Assembly: GCA_018662225.1 (NCBI GenBank)
Contig: JABJGO010000049.1
Span: 18,444-82,443, forward strand
Length of the DNA stretch: 64,000 nt
Source of the DNA: Rhodospirillales bacterium
GTDB lineage: Bacteria > Pseudomonadota > Alphaproteobacteria > Rhodospirillales > Casp-alpha2
Direction: 5' to 3'
The first letter of the stretch is position 1. Every line of letters begins with the position of its first letter. Below are positions 8,890 to 19,000 of this stretch, piece after piece. A program made the translations under genes and the position numbers. The notes under the pieces were generated by a model. It saw nothing but the letters and a program-made list of their open reading frames with translations. It was not told the origin of the DNA and did no database searches.

Positions 8890-9805
8890 AGATTATAACG
8901 GCCAGTATGCCTATACCAAAATTCCTGTTTGATTTGAACATGGCGAGACAGGCGGGTGGGTTACTAATGTCCACGGTCACAGCCTGTCGAATCAGATGGG
9001 CCGCGCATATGGCTAACCCTGCATAGAAATAAATCTGAGCATCGATCAGGTAACCGCTCAATCCAAACGACAGAACCGTCGCTCCATAGAATATGAATAA
9101 ACCGGCCTGCGTCTTGTCACCCAATGCCAACGCCGAGGATTTTACCCCGATCAACACATCGTCTTCTTTATCCTGATGGGCATAGATCGTGTCGTAACCC
9201 AGTGTCCAGAATACCCCGCCCACGTACAGGGCAACGGCAGGCCAACCCAGTTCACCACGCACCGCCGCCCAGCCTACCAACGCCCCCCAGTTGAAGGTCA
9301 GACCCAAAACCAGTTGTGGCCAGTAGGTGAACCGTTTGGCAAAGGGGTACAAGACCACCAATCCCAATGACGATATGGCGAGCAGCATGGCGTATGGATT
9401 GAACTGCGAAACCACCATCATCCCGATGCTCAATTGCAGCATAAGGAACAACAGCGCCTGCCGAACGGTAATGTCGCCGTTGGCGATGGGGCGCAGCACC
9501 GTTCGTGCAACCTTGGCATCGAAGTTCCGGTCAACAATATCATTGATGGTGCAACCGGCCCCGCGCATGACGAAGGCACCGATGGCGAATTGTGCCATCA
9601 GCGTAAAATCAGGCCAGCCGCCCGTTGCCAATGCCACGCTCCACCAACATGGCAGCAGCAACAGCCACGTGCCAATGGGGCGGTCCACCCGGGCCAGGCG
9701 CAGGTATGGTCGCATGATAGATGGTGCCAGCCATTCAACCCAGCTGTCTGTTCTGATATCACTTGCTGATGTGTTTGGTGTGGTCATATCCATGCTATAG
9801 GCCAT
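8870..9805 (-). CDS. ubiA: 4-hydroxybenzoate polyprenyltransferase
   Basis: The protein has 311 residues and is an integral membrane protein with about eight or nine predicted helices. UbiA attaches the polyprenyl chain to 4-hydroxybenzoate in ubiquinone synthesis. Both prenyl diphosphate binding motifs are visible: NDIVDRNFD with its aspartates in the first half, and DTIYAHQDKEDD in the second half. The length is slightly above E. coli UbiA (290). It is divergent from rsmE, with a 59-bp gap, and convergent with the 8167-8889 gene. Confidence 0.96.
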   Translation of the reverse strand: MAYSMDMTTPNTSASDIRTDSWVEWLAPSIMRPYLRLARVDRPIGTWLLLLPCWWSVALATGGWPDFTLMAQFAIGAFVMRGAGCTINDIVDRNFDAKVARTVLRPIANGDITVRQALLFLMLQLSIGMMVVSQFNPYAMLLAISSLGLVVLYPFAKRFTYWPQLVLGLTFNWGALVGWAAVRGELGWPAVALYVGGVFWTLGYDTIYAHQDKEDDVLIGVKSSALALGDKTQAGLFIFYGATVLSFGLSGYLIDAQIYFYAGLAICAAHLIRQAVTVDISNPPACLAMFKSNRNFGIGILAVIIFNALVL

Positions 9806-9864
9806 TCGATCATTGAAGGCAAAACCTTACACGCGTTTCGCCACTTGCATTTGGGCGGCCGGCC

Positions 9865-10638
9865 ATGAACACTCAAATCATGACGACTGCCCGACCCAAA
9901 ACCAGACTATTTGTGGATGCGACCCTTGAGGCTGGCGCCCAGGTGTCACTGCTAAAGGATCAGGCACACTATGTGTCGCGTGTCATGCGTCAGGATGTGG
10001 GTGCGAGCGCCCTGTTGTTTAATGGCCACGATGGCGAATGGCTGGCGCACATTTCCAGCATATCAAAGACCCAGTGTCAGTTGAGCCTTGAGGCCCAAAC
10101 CCGTCAGCAACAATCTGAGCCCGATATCTGGCTGGTGTTTGCACCCATCAAGAAATCCCGCATGGATTTTATGATTGAAAAAGCAACCGAGCTTGGTGCT
10201 TCTCGTTTGTTGCCGGTGTTTACCCGCAACACGGATGTATCGCGCGTCAATGTGGAAAGGCTACAGGCCACGGCATTGGAATCGGCTGAACAGTGCGAAC
10301 GCCTGAACGTACCTCAGGTAGACAAGGCTGTTGATCTCGATAATTTAATCAGAGATTGGGACCCGTCTCGTCAACTTTATATCATGGACGAAACAGGGAC
10401 CGGGAATCCCGCAATTCCAGCATTTTCTAGCCTATCGCAGCCAGGTAAGCCTGCGGCCATATTGATTGGACCGGAAGGCGGTTTTACGGCATCGGAACTT
10501 GACCAACTGCGTGATCTGGCATTTGTTACACCCGTGACGCTGGGGCCAAGGGTATTACGGGCAGAGACCGCCGCCCTAACGGCCTTAGCCAGTTGGCAAG
10601 TTTTTCAAGGTGATGGTTGCGCGGCCCGCATGCGCTGA
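9865..10638 (+). CDS. rsmE: 16S rRNA (uracil1498-N3)-methyltransferase
   Basis: The protein has 257 residues and belongs to the SPOUT (knotted) methyltransferases. It methylates U1498 of 16S rRNA using S-adenosylmethionine. The knot motifs are [11 protein letters not shown] and [13 protein letters not shown] near the C-terminus, after the family segment [17 protein letters not shown]. An internal ATG at position 10 ([11 protein letters not shown]) is a possible alternative start. gshA follows closely on the same strand, an arrangement common in alphaproteobacteria. Confidence 0.95.
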   Translation: MNTQIMTTARPKTRLFVDATLEAGAQVSLLKDQAHYVSRVMRQDVGASALLFNGHDGEWLAHISSISKTQCQLSLEAQTRQQQSEPDIWLVFAPIKKSRMDFMIEKATELGASRLLPVFTRNTDVSRVNVERLQATALESAEQCERLNVPQVDKAVDLDNLIRDWDPSRQLYIMDETGTGNPAIPAFSSLSQPGKPAAILIGPEGGFTASELDQLRDLAFVTPVTLGPRVLRAETAALTALASWQVFQGDGCAARMR

Positions 10639-10685
10639 CCATCTTATGGCGACAACAGAATTCCGACGATTGGGTGGATACAAAA

Positions 10686-12050
10686 ATGGCAGACTCTCAC
10701 GAAGCTGGTGAATTGATGACCGATCGTAAGCAATTGGTCGATTATATTGCGTCCGGCTGTAAACCGCCTGAAAACTGGCGCATCGGTACCGAGCACGAGA
10801 AGTTCGCCTATGTGCGCGATGGCCTTGCTCCCATTGAGTATGAAGGACCATCCGGTATCCGCGCGTTGCTGGACGGCTTGACCCAATTCGGCTGGGAACC
10901 TGTTCTGGAGAAGGGAAACCCTATTGCCCTGTCCAAAGACGATGGCAGCACCATTAGTCTGGAGCCTGCCGGACAGCTGGAACTATCGGGTGCGCCGGTG
11001 GAAAACATTCATCAGACCTGTGGCGAGGTCACCGAACACCTGCGCCAGGCCAAAGCGGTTGCGGCTGACCTCGGCATTGTATTTTTAGGCCTGGGCTACC
11101 GGCCCGAGGCCCACGACGGCAATATTCCATGGATGCCCAAGGGGCGCTACAAGATCATGCGCGAATATATGCCGAAGAAAGGCACCCTTGGTCTGGATAT
11201 GATGCAGAACACCTGCACCGTGCAGGTCAATCTGGATTTCGATTCAGAGCAAACCATGATTGAGATGTTCCGCATTGGTTTGGCGTTGCAACCCATTGCC
11301 ACGGCGCTGTGGGCTAACTCACCATTCTACCATGGCAAACCCAGCGAATACTTAAGCTTCCGTAGCCATATCTGGACCGACACAGATCCGGATCGCAGCG
11401 GCATCCTGCCCTTTGTGTTTGAAGACGGCTTCGGGTTCGAACGATACGTGGATTACATTCTCGATGTGCCCATGTACTTCGTATATCGCGACGGTAACTA
11501 CATCGACGTGTCTGGTAAGGATTTCAAAGACTTCATGGCGGGGAAGCTGGAAGGTTTTGAAGGCCAGTACCCGACCCTGAAAGACTGGGAAGATCACATG
11601 ACAACCGCCTTCCCCGAAGTGCGATTGAAAAAATTCCTTGAAATGCGCGGCGCTGATGGTGGCCCGTGGGCCAAGATTTGTGCATTACCCGCATTCTGGA
11701 CGGGCCTGCTTTATGATGATGAAGCCCGCGCTGCGGCATACCATATGATTTCGGACTGGACCCATGAAGAACACGTGCATCTTCGTGATAGTGTGCCACG
11801 TACCGCGTTGCATACGCCGTTCAGAAATCAAACCGTTCGTGATTTAGCTTTGGAAGCCCTGAACATTTCACACGGCGGGCTCTGTCGTCGCTCAAGGCTT
11901 GATGGCATGGGATTGGACGAAACCCACTTCCTGCGCACGTTATTCCAGACCGCCGAGTCTGGCCTGACACCAGCCGAAGAACTGCTCGCCGCCTATGAAG
12001 GCCGCTGGAACAACAGCATCTGTCCAGTATTTCAGGAATACGCTTACTAA
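10686..12050 (+). CDS. gshA: Glutamate-cysteine ligase
   Basis: The protein has about 454 residues and joins glutamate to cysteine with ATP, the first step of glutathione synthesis. The plant/alphaproteobacterial-type GCS2 family signature is clear: [10 protein letters not shown] near the N-terminus, then [23 protein letters not shown], and [15 protein letters not shown] placed the start at 10686, where GGTGG lies 8 nt upstream. The open frame continues upstream to an ATG at 10617 that would overlap rsmE. The ATG at 10716 is another option. Confidence 0.94.
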   Translation: MADSHEAGELMTDRKQLVDYIASGCKPPENWRIGTEHEKFAYVRDGLAPIEYEGPSGIRALLDGLTQFGWEPVLEKGNPIALSKDDGSTISLEPAGQLELSGAPVENIHQTCGEVTEHLRQAKAVAADLGIVFLGLGYRPEAHDGNIPWMPKGRYKIMREYMPKKGTLGLDMMQNTCTVQVNLDFDSEQTMIEMFRIGLALQPIATALWANSPFYHGKPSEYLSFRSHIWTDTDPDRSGILPFVFEDGFGFERYVDYILDVPMYFVYRDGNYIDVSGKDFKDFMAGKLEGFEGQYPTLKDWEDHMTTAFPEVRLKKFLEMRGADGGPWAKICALPAFWTGLLYDDEARAAAYHMISDWTHEEHVHLRDSVPRTALHTPFRNQTVRDLALEALNISHGGLCRRSRLDGMGLDETHFLRTLFQTAESGLTPAEELLAAYEGRWNNSICPVFQEYAY

Positions 12051-12112
12051 AACAGCTATCGCCTCTATCAGTTTATACATTCTGATGGATGATATTCGAT
12101 ACAATTGCAAAA

Positions 12113-12160
12113 CATGATGTATCATGCATAGGTCACAAAGTTATTTTGTGGGCTATGCAT
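12113..12160. promoter_or_regulatory. Nested palindromes upstream of hipB, candidate operator
   Basis: Two dyads lie in the 179-bp gap between gshA and hipB. The first is catgat-gt-atcatg at 12113-12126. The second is a 37-bp palindrome in which atgcatag (12124-12131) pairs with ctatgcat (12153-12160), with an inner cacaaa/tttgtg pair at 12134-12139 and 12145-12150. HipB-type antitoxins bind palindromes to repress their own operon, so autoregulation is the likely role. There is no T run, so a terminator is less likely. Confidence 0.55.
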
Positions 12161-12229
12161 AGTGCATTTTGTTGCATATCTGTCAAAAAACATCATAATG
12201 GGCCGGTGAGCAACATTGTGAGTTCCTAG

Positions 12230-12568
12230 ATGCCTAAAACAATTGTCAGAACGTATTCAAAATATAGCCGGGAAGCTATGAAGCTTCTCGGCAGGATGAT
12301 TCGCGCAGGACGCAAAGAATCTGCAATGACGGAGCAGGAATTGGCGACGCGTGCTGGTGTGTCGCGCGGCCTTATTCAACGCATTGAAAAAGGCGATATG
12401 AAGTGTGAGGTCGGTATCGTCTTTGAAGCAGCCTATATCGTTGGGATTCCATTATTCGATGCGAATCAGGCCAGTCTTGCGAATCATGTTCAGCAGACAG
12501 AAAGCAAATTGAAGTTGCTGCCGGCCTCGATTCGAAAAACAGGAAAGAGTATTGATGATGATTTCTAA
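12230..12568 (+). CDS. hipB: HipB-like antitoxin, XRE-family DNA-binding protein
   Basis: The protein has 112 residues. A helix-turn-helix (MTEQELATRAGVSRGLIQRIEKG, about residues 34-56) marks the Cro/cI-type DNA-binding domain. In HipBA systems the antitoxin binds and neutralises the HipA kinase and represses the operon with it. The stop overlaps the hipA start by 17 nt, so the two are co-translated. The C-terminal tail is polar and probably flexible. Assignment rests on the fold plus the adjacent HipA. Confidence 0.88.
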   Translation: MPKTIVRTYSKYSREAMKLLGRMIRAGRKESAMTEQELATRAGVSRGLIQRIEKGDMKCEVGIVFEAAYIVGIPLFDANQASLANHVQQTESKLKLLPASIRKTGKSIDDDF

Positions 12569-13826
12569 TATTCATCATGAGGCGTATGTCTGGATATGGT
12601 TGCCAGGCTCGACCGAGCCTGTCGTTGCGGGGAAGCTGGAAAGAGACGGTGAAGATACCGTCTTTGCCTATGGTCGGCAGTATCTGGAGCGGCAAGATGC
12701 TATTGCTGTCTACCCCCAGGAGCTACCGCTTAAAGGCGGTGTGCAACACCCTATTACCGGGCTGAGAATTCCGGGGTGTATCAGAGATTGCGCTCCCGAT
12801 GCATGGGGCCGCCGTGTCATTATCAATCGTTTGATGGGGGTGGAGAAATCTGGGGTCGATGTTGTTGATCTAAGCGAGCTTACCTACCTGATGGAGTCCG
12901 GCTCTGACCGCGTGGGCGCGTTGGATTTTCAAGCCTCGCCGACCGAGTATATACCCCGGCAATCCAGGGGGGCAGCGCTTGAAGAACTGTTGGAATCGGC
13001 AGAGCGCGTAGAAAAAGGCGTGCCGCTTTCACCTGATCTGGACCAGGCCTTGTTCCACGGTAGCGCCATTGGCGGTGCTCGACCCAAAGCGCTCATTGAA
13101 ACTGACAATACCAAATATCTCGCAAAGTTTTCTACGCGTAACGATCATTATGATGTGGTGAAAGCCGAGTTTATTGCCATGAAATTGGCAGGCATTGTTG
13201 GATTGAATGTTGCCCCGGTCAAACTGGTGACGGCTTCCGGCAAAGACATTTTGCTCGTTGAACGCTTTGATCGATTGCGGTCAAACGAGGGGTGGCAGCG
13301 AAAGATTATGATATCAGCGCTCACCTTGTTTGGCCTTGACGATATGATGGCACGATACGCCAGTTACGAAACTCTTGCAGAGATAATTCGGACCCGATTT
13401 TCAAAGCCGGAAGAAACGCTGCATGAGCTGTTCTCAAGATTGGTGTTCAACATTCTGACAGGGAATACAGACGATCATGCAAGAAATCATGCCGCCTTCT
13501 GGGATGGCAGGTCACTGTCTCTTACGCCTGCTTACGATATTTGTCCGCAAGGTAGAGCCGGTGGTGAGGCCTCGCAAGCTATGCTCATTTCTGGTGAAAA
13601 TAATTTGAGCCGATTAGCGCATTGCCTGGGCGTGGCACATCACTATTTACTGAATAAAGAGCAGGCCCATGCCATCATCGACCACCAAAAAATAACAATA
13701 GAATCGCATTGGCAGGGCGTGTGTGATGTTGCTGACCTTAGTGAAGTCGGTCGCCGTTATCTTTGGCGTCGCCAATTTCTGAATCCCTATGCCTTTGAGG
13801 GCCTCGGGAAAGATGCCGATGTTTGA
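12552..13826 (+). CDS. hipA: HipA-like serine/threonine kinase toxin
   Basis: The protein has 424 residues, close to E. coli HipA (440). Kinase landmarks are present: the nucleotide-binding loop GSAIGGARPKALIE, the lysine-containing LAKF strand, the catalytic-loop aspartate D307 in NTDDHARNH (E. coli D309) and the metal-binding aspartate D329 in TPAYDICP (E. coli D332). HipA toxins phosphorylate glutamyl-tRNA synthetase or other targets, stop translation and induce persistence. No frameshift or lost catalytic residue is seen, so the toxin appears active. The true target is not known; other HipA-family kinases modify different aminoacyl-tRNA synthetases. Confidence 0.92.
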   Translation: MMMISNIHHEAYVWIWLPGSTEPVVAGKLERDGEDTVFAYGRQYLERQDAIAVYPQELPLKGGVQHPITGLRIPGCIRDCAPDAWGRRVIINRLMGVEKSGVDVVDLSELTYLMESGSDRVGALDFQASPTEYIPRQSRGAALEELLESAERVEKGVPLSPDLDQALFHGSAIGGARPKALIETDNTKYLAKFSTRNDHYDVVKAEFIAMKLAGIVGLNVAPVKLVTASGKDILLVERFDRLRSNEGWQRKIMISALTLFGLDDMMARYASYETLAEIIRTRFSKPEETLHELFSRLVFNILTGNTDDHARNHAAFWDGRSLSLTPAYDICPQGRAGGEASQAMLISGENNLSRLAHCLGVAHHYLLNKEQAHAIIDHQKITIESHWQGVCDVADLSEVGRRYLWRRQFLNPYAFEGLGKDADV

Positions 13827-13865
13827 AACCTGAATACCGGCCTGGCTCGCCTTATCACAACCTTG

Positions 13866-15299
13866 CTAAACCGCCGTACCGCCCACGGTAAGTTCGTCGA
13901 TCAGCATGGTTGGTTGGCCGACGCCCACGGGGACACCTTGACCGTCTTTGCCACAGGTACCGATGCCGGGGTCCAGTTCCATATTGTTGCCTATGCGTGA
14001 GACTTTGGTGAGCACGTCGGGGCCATTGCCGATCAGGGTGGCGCCTTTTAGAGGTCGCCCGATTTTACCGCCTTCAAGCTCGTAGGCTTCCGTGCAGGAA
14101 AACACGAACTTGCCGGACGTGATGTCCACCTGTCCGCCACCAAATGACACAGCATAAATGCCTTTATCCACGCTGGCGATAATATCGTCCGGGTTTTCTT
14201 CACCGCCCAGCATGATGGTGTTTGTCATGCGCGGGATGGGTGAATGGGCGTAGCTCTGGCGGCGGCCGTTGCCGGTGGATTTCGTGCCCATAAGCCGCGC
14301 GTTCATGCGGTCATGCAGGTAGCCAGTCAGGATGCCGTCTTCAATCAATGTGGTGGATTGCGTTGGCGTGCCTTCGTCATCAATGCTGAGCGAGCCGCGT
14401 CGGTCATTCATGGTGCCATCATCAATGACAGTGACACCGGGTGATGCAATGCGCTTGCCCATAAGGCCGGCAAAGGCTGATGTTTCTTTACGGTTGAAGT
14501 CGCCTTCCAGACCGTGGCCGATGGCTTCGTGCAACAGAATGCCGGGCCAGCCCGCCCCCAGTACAACGGGGACTTCACCCGCTGGCGCCGGGATGGCTTC
14601 CAGATTGACGCTAGCCTGACGCAAGGCTTCGCCCACCGCGTACTGCCAACTGTCAGCGCCGACGTATGCATCATAGGAAGCCCGACCACCCGTGCCGTAA
14701 CCACCAGTTTCCATCTTGCCGTCCTGTTCCAGGACCACGGAAACATTGATCCGAACCAGTGGCCGCACATCTCCGGCCCGGTAGCCACCGGCCCGAATGA
14801 TCTGAACCGCTTGCCATTCACCGGACAGATTGACGCTGACCTGTCGGACTCGATCATCCGTGTCGCGGGTATAGGCATCGATGTCCTGCAACAGTTTCAC
14901 CTTGGCGTCGAAGTCCATGGCGGTAAGCGGATTGTCATCCACGTAAAGGCTCTGATTCGTGCCGATGGGCGCTTCGCTGATCGTACCTGAATGTCCGGCC
15001 GATACGGCTTGTACCGTTTTTGATGCACGCTTGATGGCGCCCTCGTCCAGTGACGACGCATGGGCATACCCGGTGGCGTCACCGGCAACGGTCCGCAGAC
15101 CAAAGCCCTGAAGTGTGTCATAGCTGGCATTTTTTAGCTGGCCGTCATCAAAAGTGAGGCTTTCGCTCTGGCGGTATTCCAGAAACAGTTCGCCGTCGTC
15201 GGCACCGGTCATGGAGTCCTCAACTAGGCCCTCCACGCGCGTGCGATTCAGGCCGGCTTTGCCGAAAAATAGTCCGTCAGTGGTTGTAAGTCCGGTCAT
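13866..15299 (-). CDS. tldD: Metalloprotease TldD
   Basis: The protein has 477 residues, the standard TldD length. The zinc-binding HEAIGHGLEGD (HExxxH) motif lies in the middle, with the cysteine-containing GTCGKDGQGVPVGVGQP near the C-terminus. TldD pairs with TldE/PmbA to form a heterodimeric peptidase that in E. coli processes microcin B17 precursors and helps degrade the CcdA antitoxin. tldE lies about 4.3 kb away on the other strand, separated by a rhodanese and an iron-sulfur flavoprotein. The nearby hipBA may be coincidental. Confidence 0.96.
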   Translation of the reverse strand: MTGLTTTDGLFFGKAGLNRTRVEGLVEDSMTGADDGELFLEYRQSESLTFDDGQLKNASYDTLQGFGLRTVAGDATGYAHASSLDEGAIKRASKTVQAVSAGHSGTISEAPIGTNQSLYVDDNPLTAMDFDAKVKLLQDIDAYTRDTDDRVRQVSVNLSGEWQAVQIIRAGGYRAGDVRPLVRINVSVVLEQDGKMETGGYGTGGRASYDAYVGADSWQYAVGEALRQASVNLEAIPAPAGEVPVVLGAGWPGILLHEAIGHGLEGDFNRKETSAFAGLMGKRIASPGVTVIDDGTMNDRRGSLSIDDEGTPTQSTTLIEDGILTGYLHDRMNARLMGTKSTGNGRRQSYAHSPIPRMTNTIMLGGEENPDDIIASVDKGIYAVSFGGGQVDITSGKFVFSCTEAYELEGGKIGRPLKGATLIGNGPDVLTKVSRIGNNMELDPGIGTCGKDGQGVPVGVGQPTMLIDELTVGGTAV

Positions 15300-15386
15300 G
15301 CAATTAAATCCTGAGGTCAGGGCGCGCTAAAAATAGGTAGAAGAAAATACCGAATGACACCGTCCAATACAAACTTGATTTGTTTG

Positions 15387-15812
15387 TTATCGCTGGGCCC
15401 AGGGCAATCCGGCGACTTTCCAACCGCCTATAGTGCCGCGATGATCTTGCGCGTCCATATCGCCTTCAAAGCCTTCCAACACGTTATAGCAGTTGCTGTA
15501 GCCGGCGTTTGTCATGGCGATGGCGGCGGCGATGGATCGTTGTCCGGATCGGCAGATGAACAGAATGTGTGCATCCGTATCCGGGGCATGGTTTTGTACG
15601 GTAGCTACAAAATCAGCATTGCCGGTCATGTTTGGATAAACGATCCATGCGGCGAGGCACAAATTTTTGCCAAGGCTGCCTAGATCCGGGGTGCCCACAA
15701 ATGCCCATTCGGCATCGGTTCGAACATCGACCAATACAGCGCCGGAAATTTCCGATAACATGGCCCAGGACTCCTCGGGCGTTTTGTCGCCCGCATAACC
15801 GAGATCATTCAT
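15387..15812 (-). CDS. Rhodanese-like domain protein
   Basis: The protein has 141 residues forming one rhodanese domain, cytoplasmic with no signal peptide. The active-site loop is FICRSGQRSIAAA, with the persulfide-forming cysteine. The CDC25-like substrate region VLVDVRTDAEW precedes it. A good ribosome site (CAGGAG) lies upstream of the ATG at 15812. Such proteins move sulfane sulfur. Its position beside an iron-sulfur oxidoreductase fits sulfur or redox metabolism, but this is inference. Confidence 0.9.
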   Translation of the reverse strand: MNDLGYAGDKTPEESWAMLSEISGAVLVDVRTDAEWAFVGTPDLGSLGKNLCLAAWIVYPNMTGNADFVATVQNHAPDTDAHILFICRSGQRSIAAAIAMTNAGYSNCYNVLEGFEGDMDAQDHRGTIGGWKVAGLPWAQR

Positions 15813-15884
15813 TGAAAGCTCCTGTTTTATTCATATGAGGGGTATGGCGGGCATCCGATGTGCTGTAAACCATTTACCGATTCA

Positions 15885-16045
15885 GAGTCTTTTTTCTTTA
15901 ATCCGCCTTGATTGCGTTCTATATCAGGATACATATTTATCATAAAATTAGTGGATAATATAATAATTTACTAATATAAAATGTATTATACATGCTAACA
16001 GATTGATAATAATATATTTCCACCCTGTAATTTAAGAGACGATCT
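15885..16045 (+). promoter_or_regulatory. AT-rich leader and promoter region of the large oxidoreductase gene
   Basis: About 160 bp of strongly AT-rich DNA lies between the divergent rhodanese and oxidoreductase genes. It contains an inverted pair attagt (15947-15952) and actaat (15970-15975) spaced by 17 bp, and several TATAAT-like hexamers. The ribosome site AAGAGACG precedes the ATG at 16046. The composition contrasts with the GC-richer neighbours, which suggests a regulated promoter. No specific regulator can be named. Confidence 0.45.
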
Positions 16046-19000
16046 ATGACACAAGACCTGTCGCTGGCCTATGCCCTGAAATTTGAAGACCTGTATTCAC
16101 GTGATGGGCTGGTGCGGATTGATGATCTGTTTATGGATTATCTGGGCCAATCTGATGAGGCGCTGATGGCGGAGCTGGCTGCCGCCCGTCCACGCGCCGC
16201 TGAAATAGATGCACCCGACGAATCAGCACTCTTGTTGAAGCTGGCTCCCTATGTGGATGATTTCGTGGGTGAGCTGTTTGGTATCTCGAAACCAATTGTG
16301 GATCATGCCGAGAAGCATCACGCCCTTGCCCGTGGTTTTGCCTGTCGTCGTTTGTTCGTGCAACGCGTAGCCCTGAAAAAAATCAAGGCGGACGAGGCGA
16401 CTCTATTAGACGGCCAAGCGCTTGAACAGGATTTGGTGGCCCGCATGGGCAAGCCATTCAGCGAGGCCAACTATACTGACAGCGTTATGGCGTGGATGGA
16501 TGACGGCGACGCCCACGAAGAAGACCTGAGCATTGCAGCGCAGTATGCCGCGTGGCGGGTTCATACCAGTGGTCATGCAGGCGGCCATGCAACCAGCGTT
16601 CTATTCAAGGAACCGTCGCGCATTGATCCGCAAAACCTGATTCCCGCCATACAGGACCAAGCCGTTCATGATGTGCCTGTAAAGGTTATGGACCCCGATC
16701 ATTTGCGCCAGCGCCCCGGTTTCAAGTTGACCGATGATGGTGGTGATCTGGCCGATTGTCTCAGCGAAGCCCACTACTGTATTTTTTGCCATAACCAAGG
16801 CAAGGATTCATGCTCTACCGGGTTAAAAGACAAGAAGACTGAAACCTTTAAGGAAAGCGCTTTTGGCGTGGAGTTGGTTGGCTGTCCGCTGGAGGAAAAA
16901 ATATCGGAAATGCACGTGGCCAAGACCGATGGGCATTTCGTCGGTGCGTTGGCAATCGCCATCGTGGACAACCCCATGATCGCCGGGACCGGCCACCGCA
17001 TTTGTAACGAATGCATGAAGGCTTGCATCTACCAGAAACAAGACCCGGTGAACATACCTATGGGTGAAACCCGCACCTTGCGCGATGTGCTTGATCTACC
17101 CTGGGGATTTGAGATTTACAGCCTGTTCACGCGCTGGAACCCGCTTAATCTGGCCCGCCCGGTGCCGCGTGCGCCGAGCGGTTACAAGGTTCTGGTGGTT
17201 GGCCTTGGACCCGCCGGGTTCACGTTGTCGCATCACCTGATGAATGACGGGCATACGGTAGCTGCTATTGATGGTGCCAAGATTGAACCCGTCAATGAGA
17301 ACTATTCAGGGGTCACCGCACTTGGCGAGCGCGCGGCGTTTAAGCCGGTTTACGATATCAACGAGCTGCACGAAGAACTTGATGACCGTGTGATGGCCGG
17401 GTTCGGCGGTGTGGCGGAATACGGCATCACGGTACGGTGGGATAAAAATTTCCTGAAAATCATTCGGCTATTGCTGGAGCGACGACAGGAATTCGCCATG
17501 TTTGGCGGCACCCGGTTTGGTGGCAGTCTGGCTGAGGATTCCGCCTATGCCATGGGCTTTGATCATATCGCACTGTGCGCTGGTGCGGGTAAGCCAACGG
17601 TCCTGAACATACCGAACGGTCTGGCACCCGGTGTGCGTCAGGCCTCTGACTTTCTCATGGGGTTACAGCTCACCGGTGCCGCCAAACCTGATTCCATTAC
17701 TAATCTACAGGTTCGCCTGCCAGTGGTTGTCATTGGTGGAGGCCTCACGGCTGTGGATACAGCCACGGAATCGCTGGCGTACTACGTGGTTCAGGTAGAG
17801 AAATTCCTCAGCCGTTACGAAGTTCTATGTGCCGAGAACGGCGAGGCGGACACCCGTGCACGGTGGACTGATCCTGAAGCTGAGATCGCCGATGAATTCC
17901 TGGCCCATGGTAAGGCCATTCGCGAGGAACGTGCCGCCGCCGAGACGGAAAATCGCGAACCCCGGATTCAGGCACTACTGGATAGCTGGGGTGGTGTGGT
18001 GCTGGCCTATCGGCGCCGACTTATCGATGCGCCCAGTTACACGCTGAACCATGAAGAAGTTGAAAAAGCGCTGGAAGAGGGCATTCGCATTGCCGAACTG
18101 GTTTCACCCGTGGCCATAGATGTGGATGCTGCCGGGCACGCCTGTGCCATTCGCCTTGAGCAACAATCCATTGATGAAGATGGCAAACTGTCTGCTACGG
18201 GTGAGCAGATTACCATGCCGGCTCGTACCATACTGGTCGCCGCTGGCACACAGCCAAACACAGTTCTGGCGCGTGAGCGCGGCGGCGTGTACCAGCTGGA
18301 TGGTAAATACTTCAAAGCCATTGATGACGACGGTAATCACGTATCGCCGCAACAGTCATCCAAACCCGATGTGCCCTATGTTCTGGCATCGCTGAACGAC
18401 GATGGTGCCGATATCAGCTTCTTTGGTGATCTACACCCTTCGTTCAGCGGCAATGTGGTCAGCGCTATGGCCAGCGCGAAGCAGGGCTATCCCGGTATCA
18501 CGCGTTCATTGGCCCGGCGGAAACCATCACCCGTTTCGTCCACGCAATTGTTTGATCATTTGCAACAAAGTCTGCGGCCCACCGTGCATGAGGTGATCAG
18601 GCTAACCCCTGAGATCGTCGAGGTTATTGTCCGCGCGCCTCGTGCTGCGCGTAGTTTCCAGCCCGGTCAGTTCTACCGGCTGCAAAACTTCGAAGCTCTG
18701 GCCCCGCGTGTGGATGGTACCACACTGGCTATGGAAGGTCTGGCCATGACGGGCGCGTGGGTTGATCGGGAACAGGGACTGGTTTCGGTTATTGCGCTTG
18801 AGATGGGTGGTTCATCCAATCTGTGTGCGCACCTGAAACCGGGCGAGCCGGTCGTTCTGATGGGCCCCACCGGTGCACCCACGGAAATACCCCATAACGA
18901 GACCGTTATTCTGGCTGGTGGCGGGCTTGGTAATGCGGTGCTGTTTTCTATTGGTCAGGCGCTCAGGGCTTCTGGCACGCGGGTGCTGTATTTTGCCGGA

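Noticed and set aside
12124..12160. Palindrome as terminator of gshA
   Set aside because: No T run follows, and the dyad lies near the hipB start where an operator is expected.
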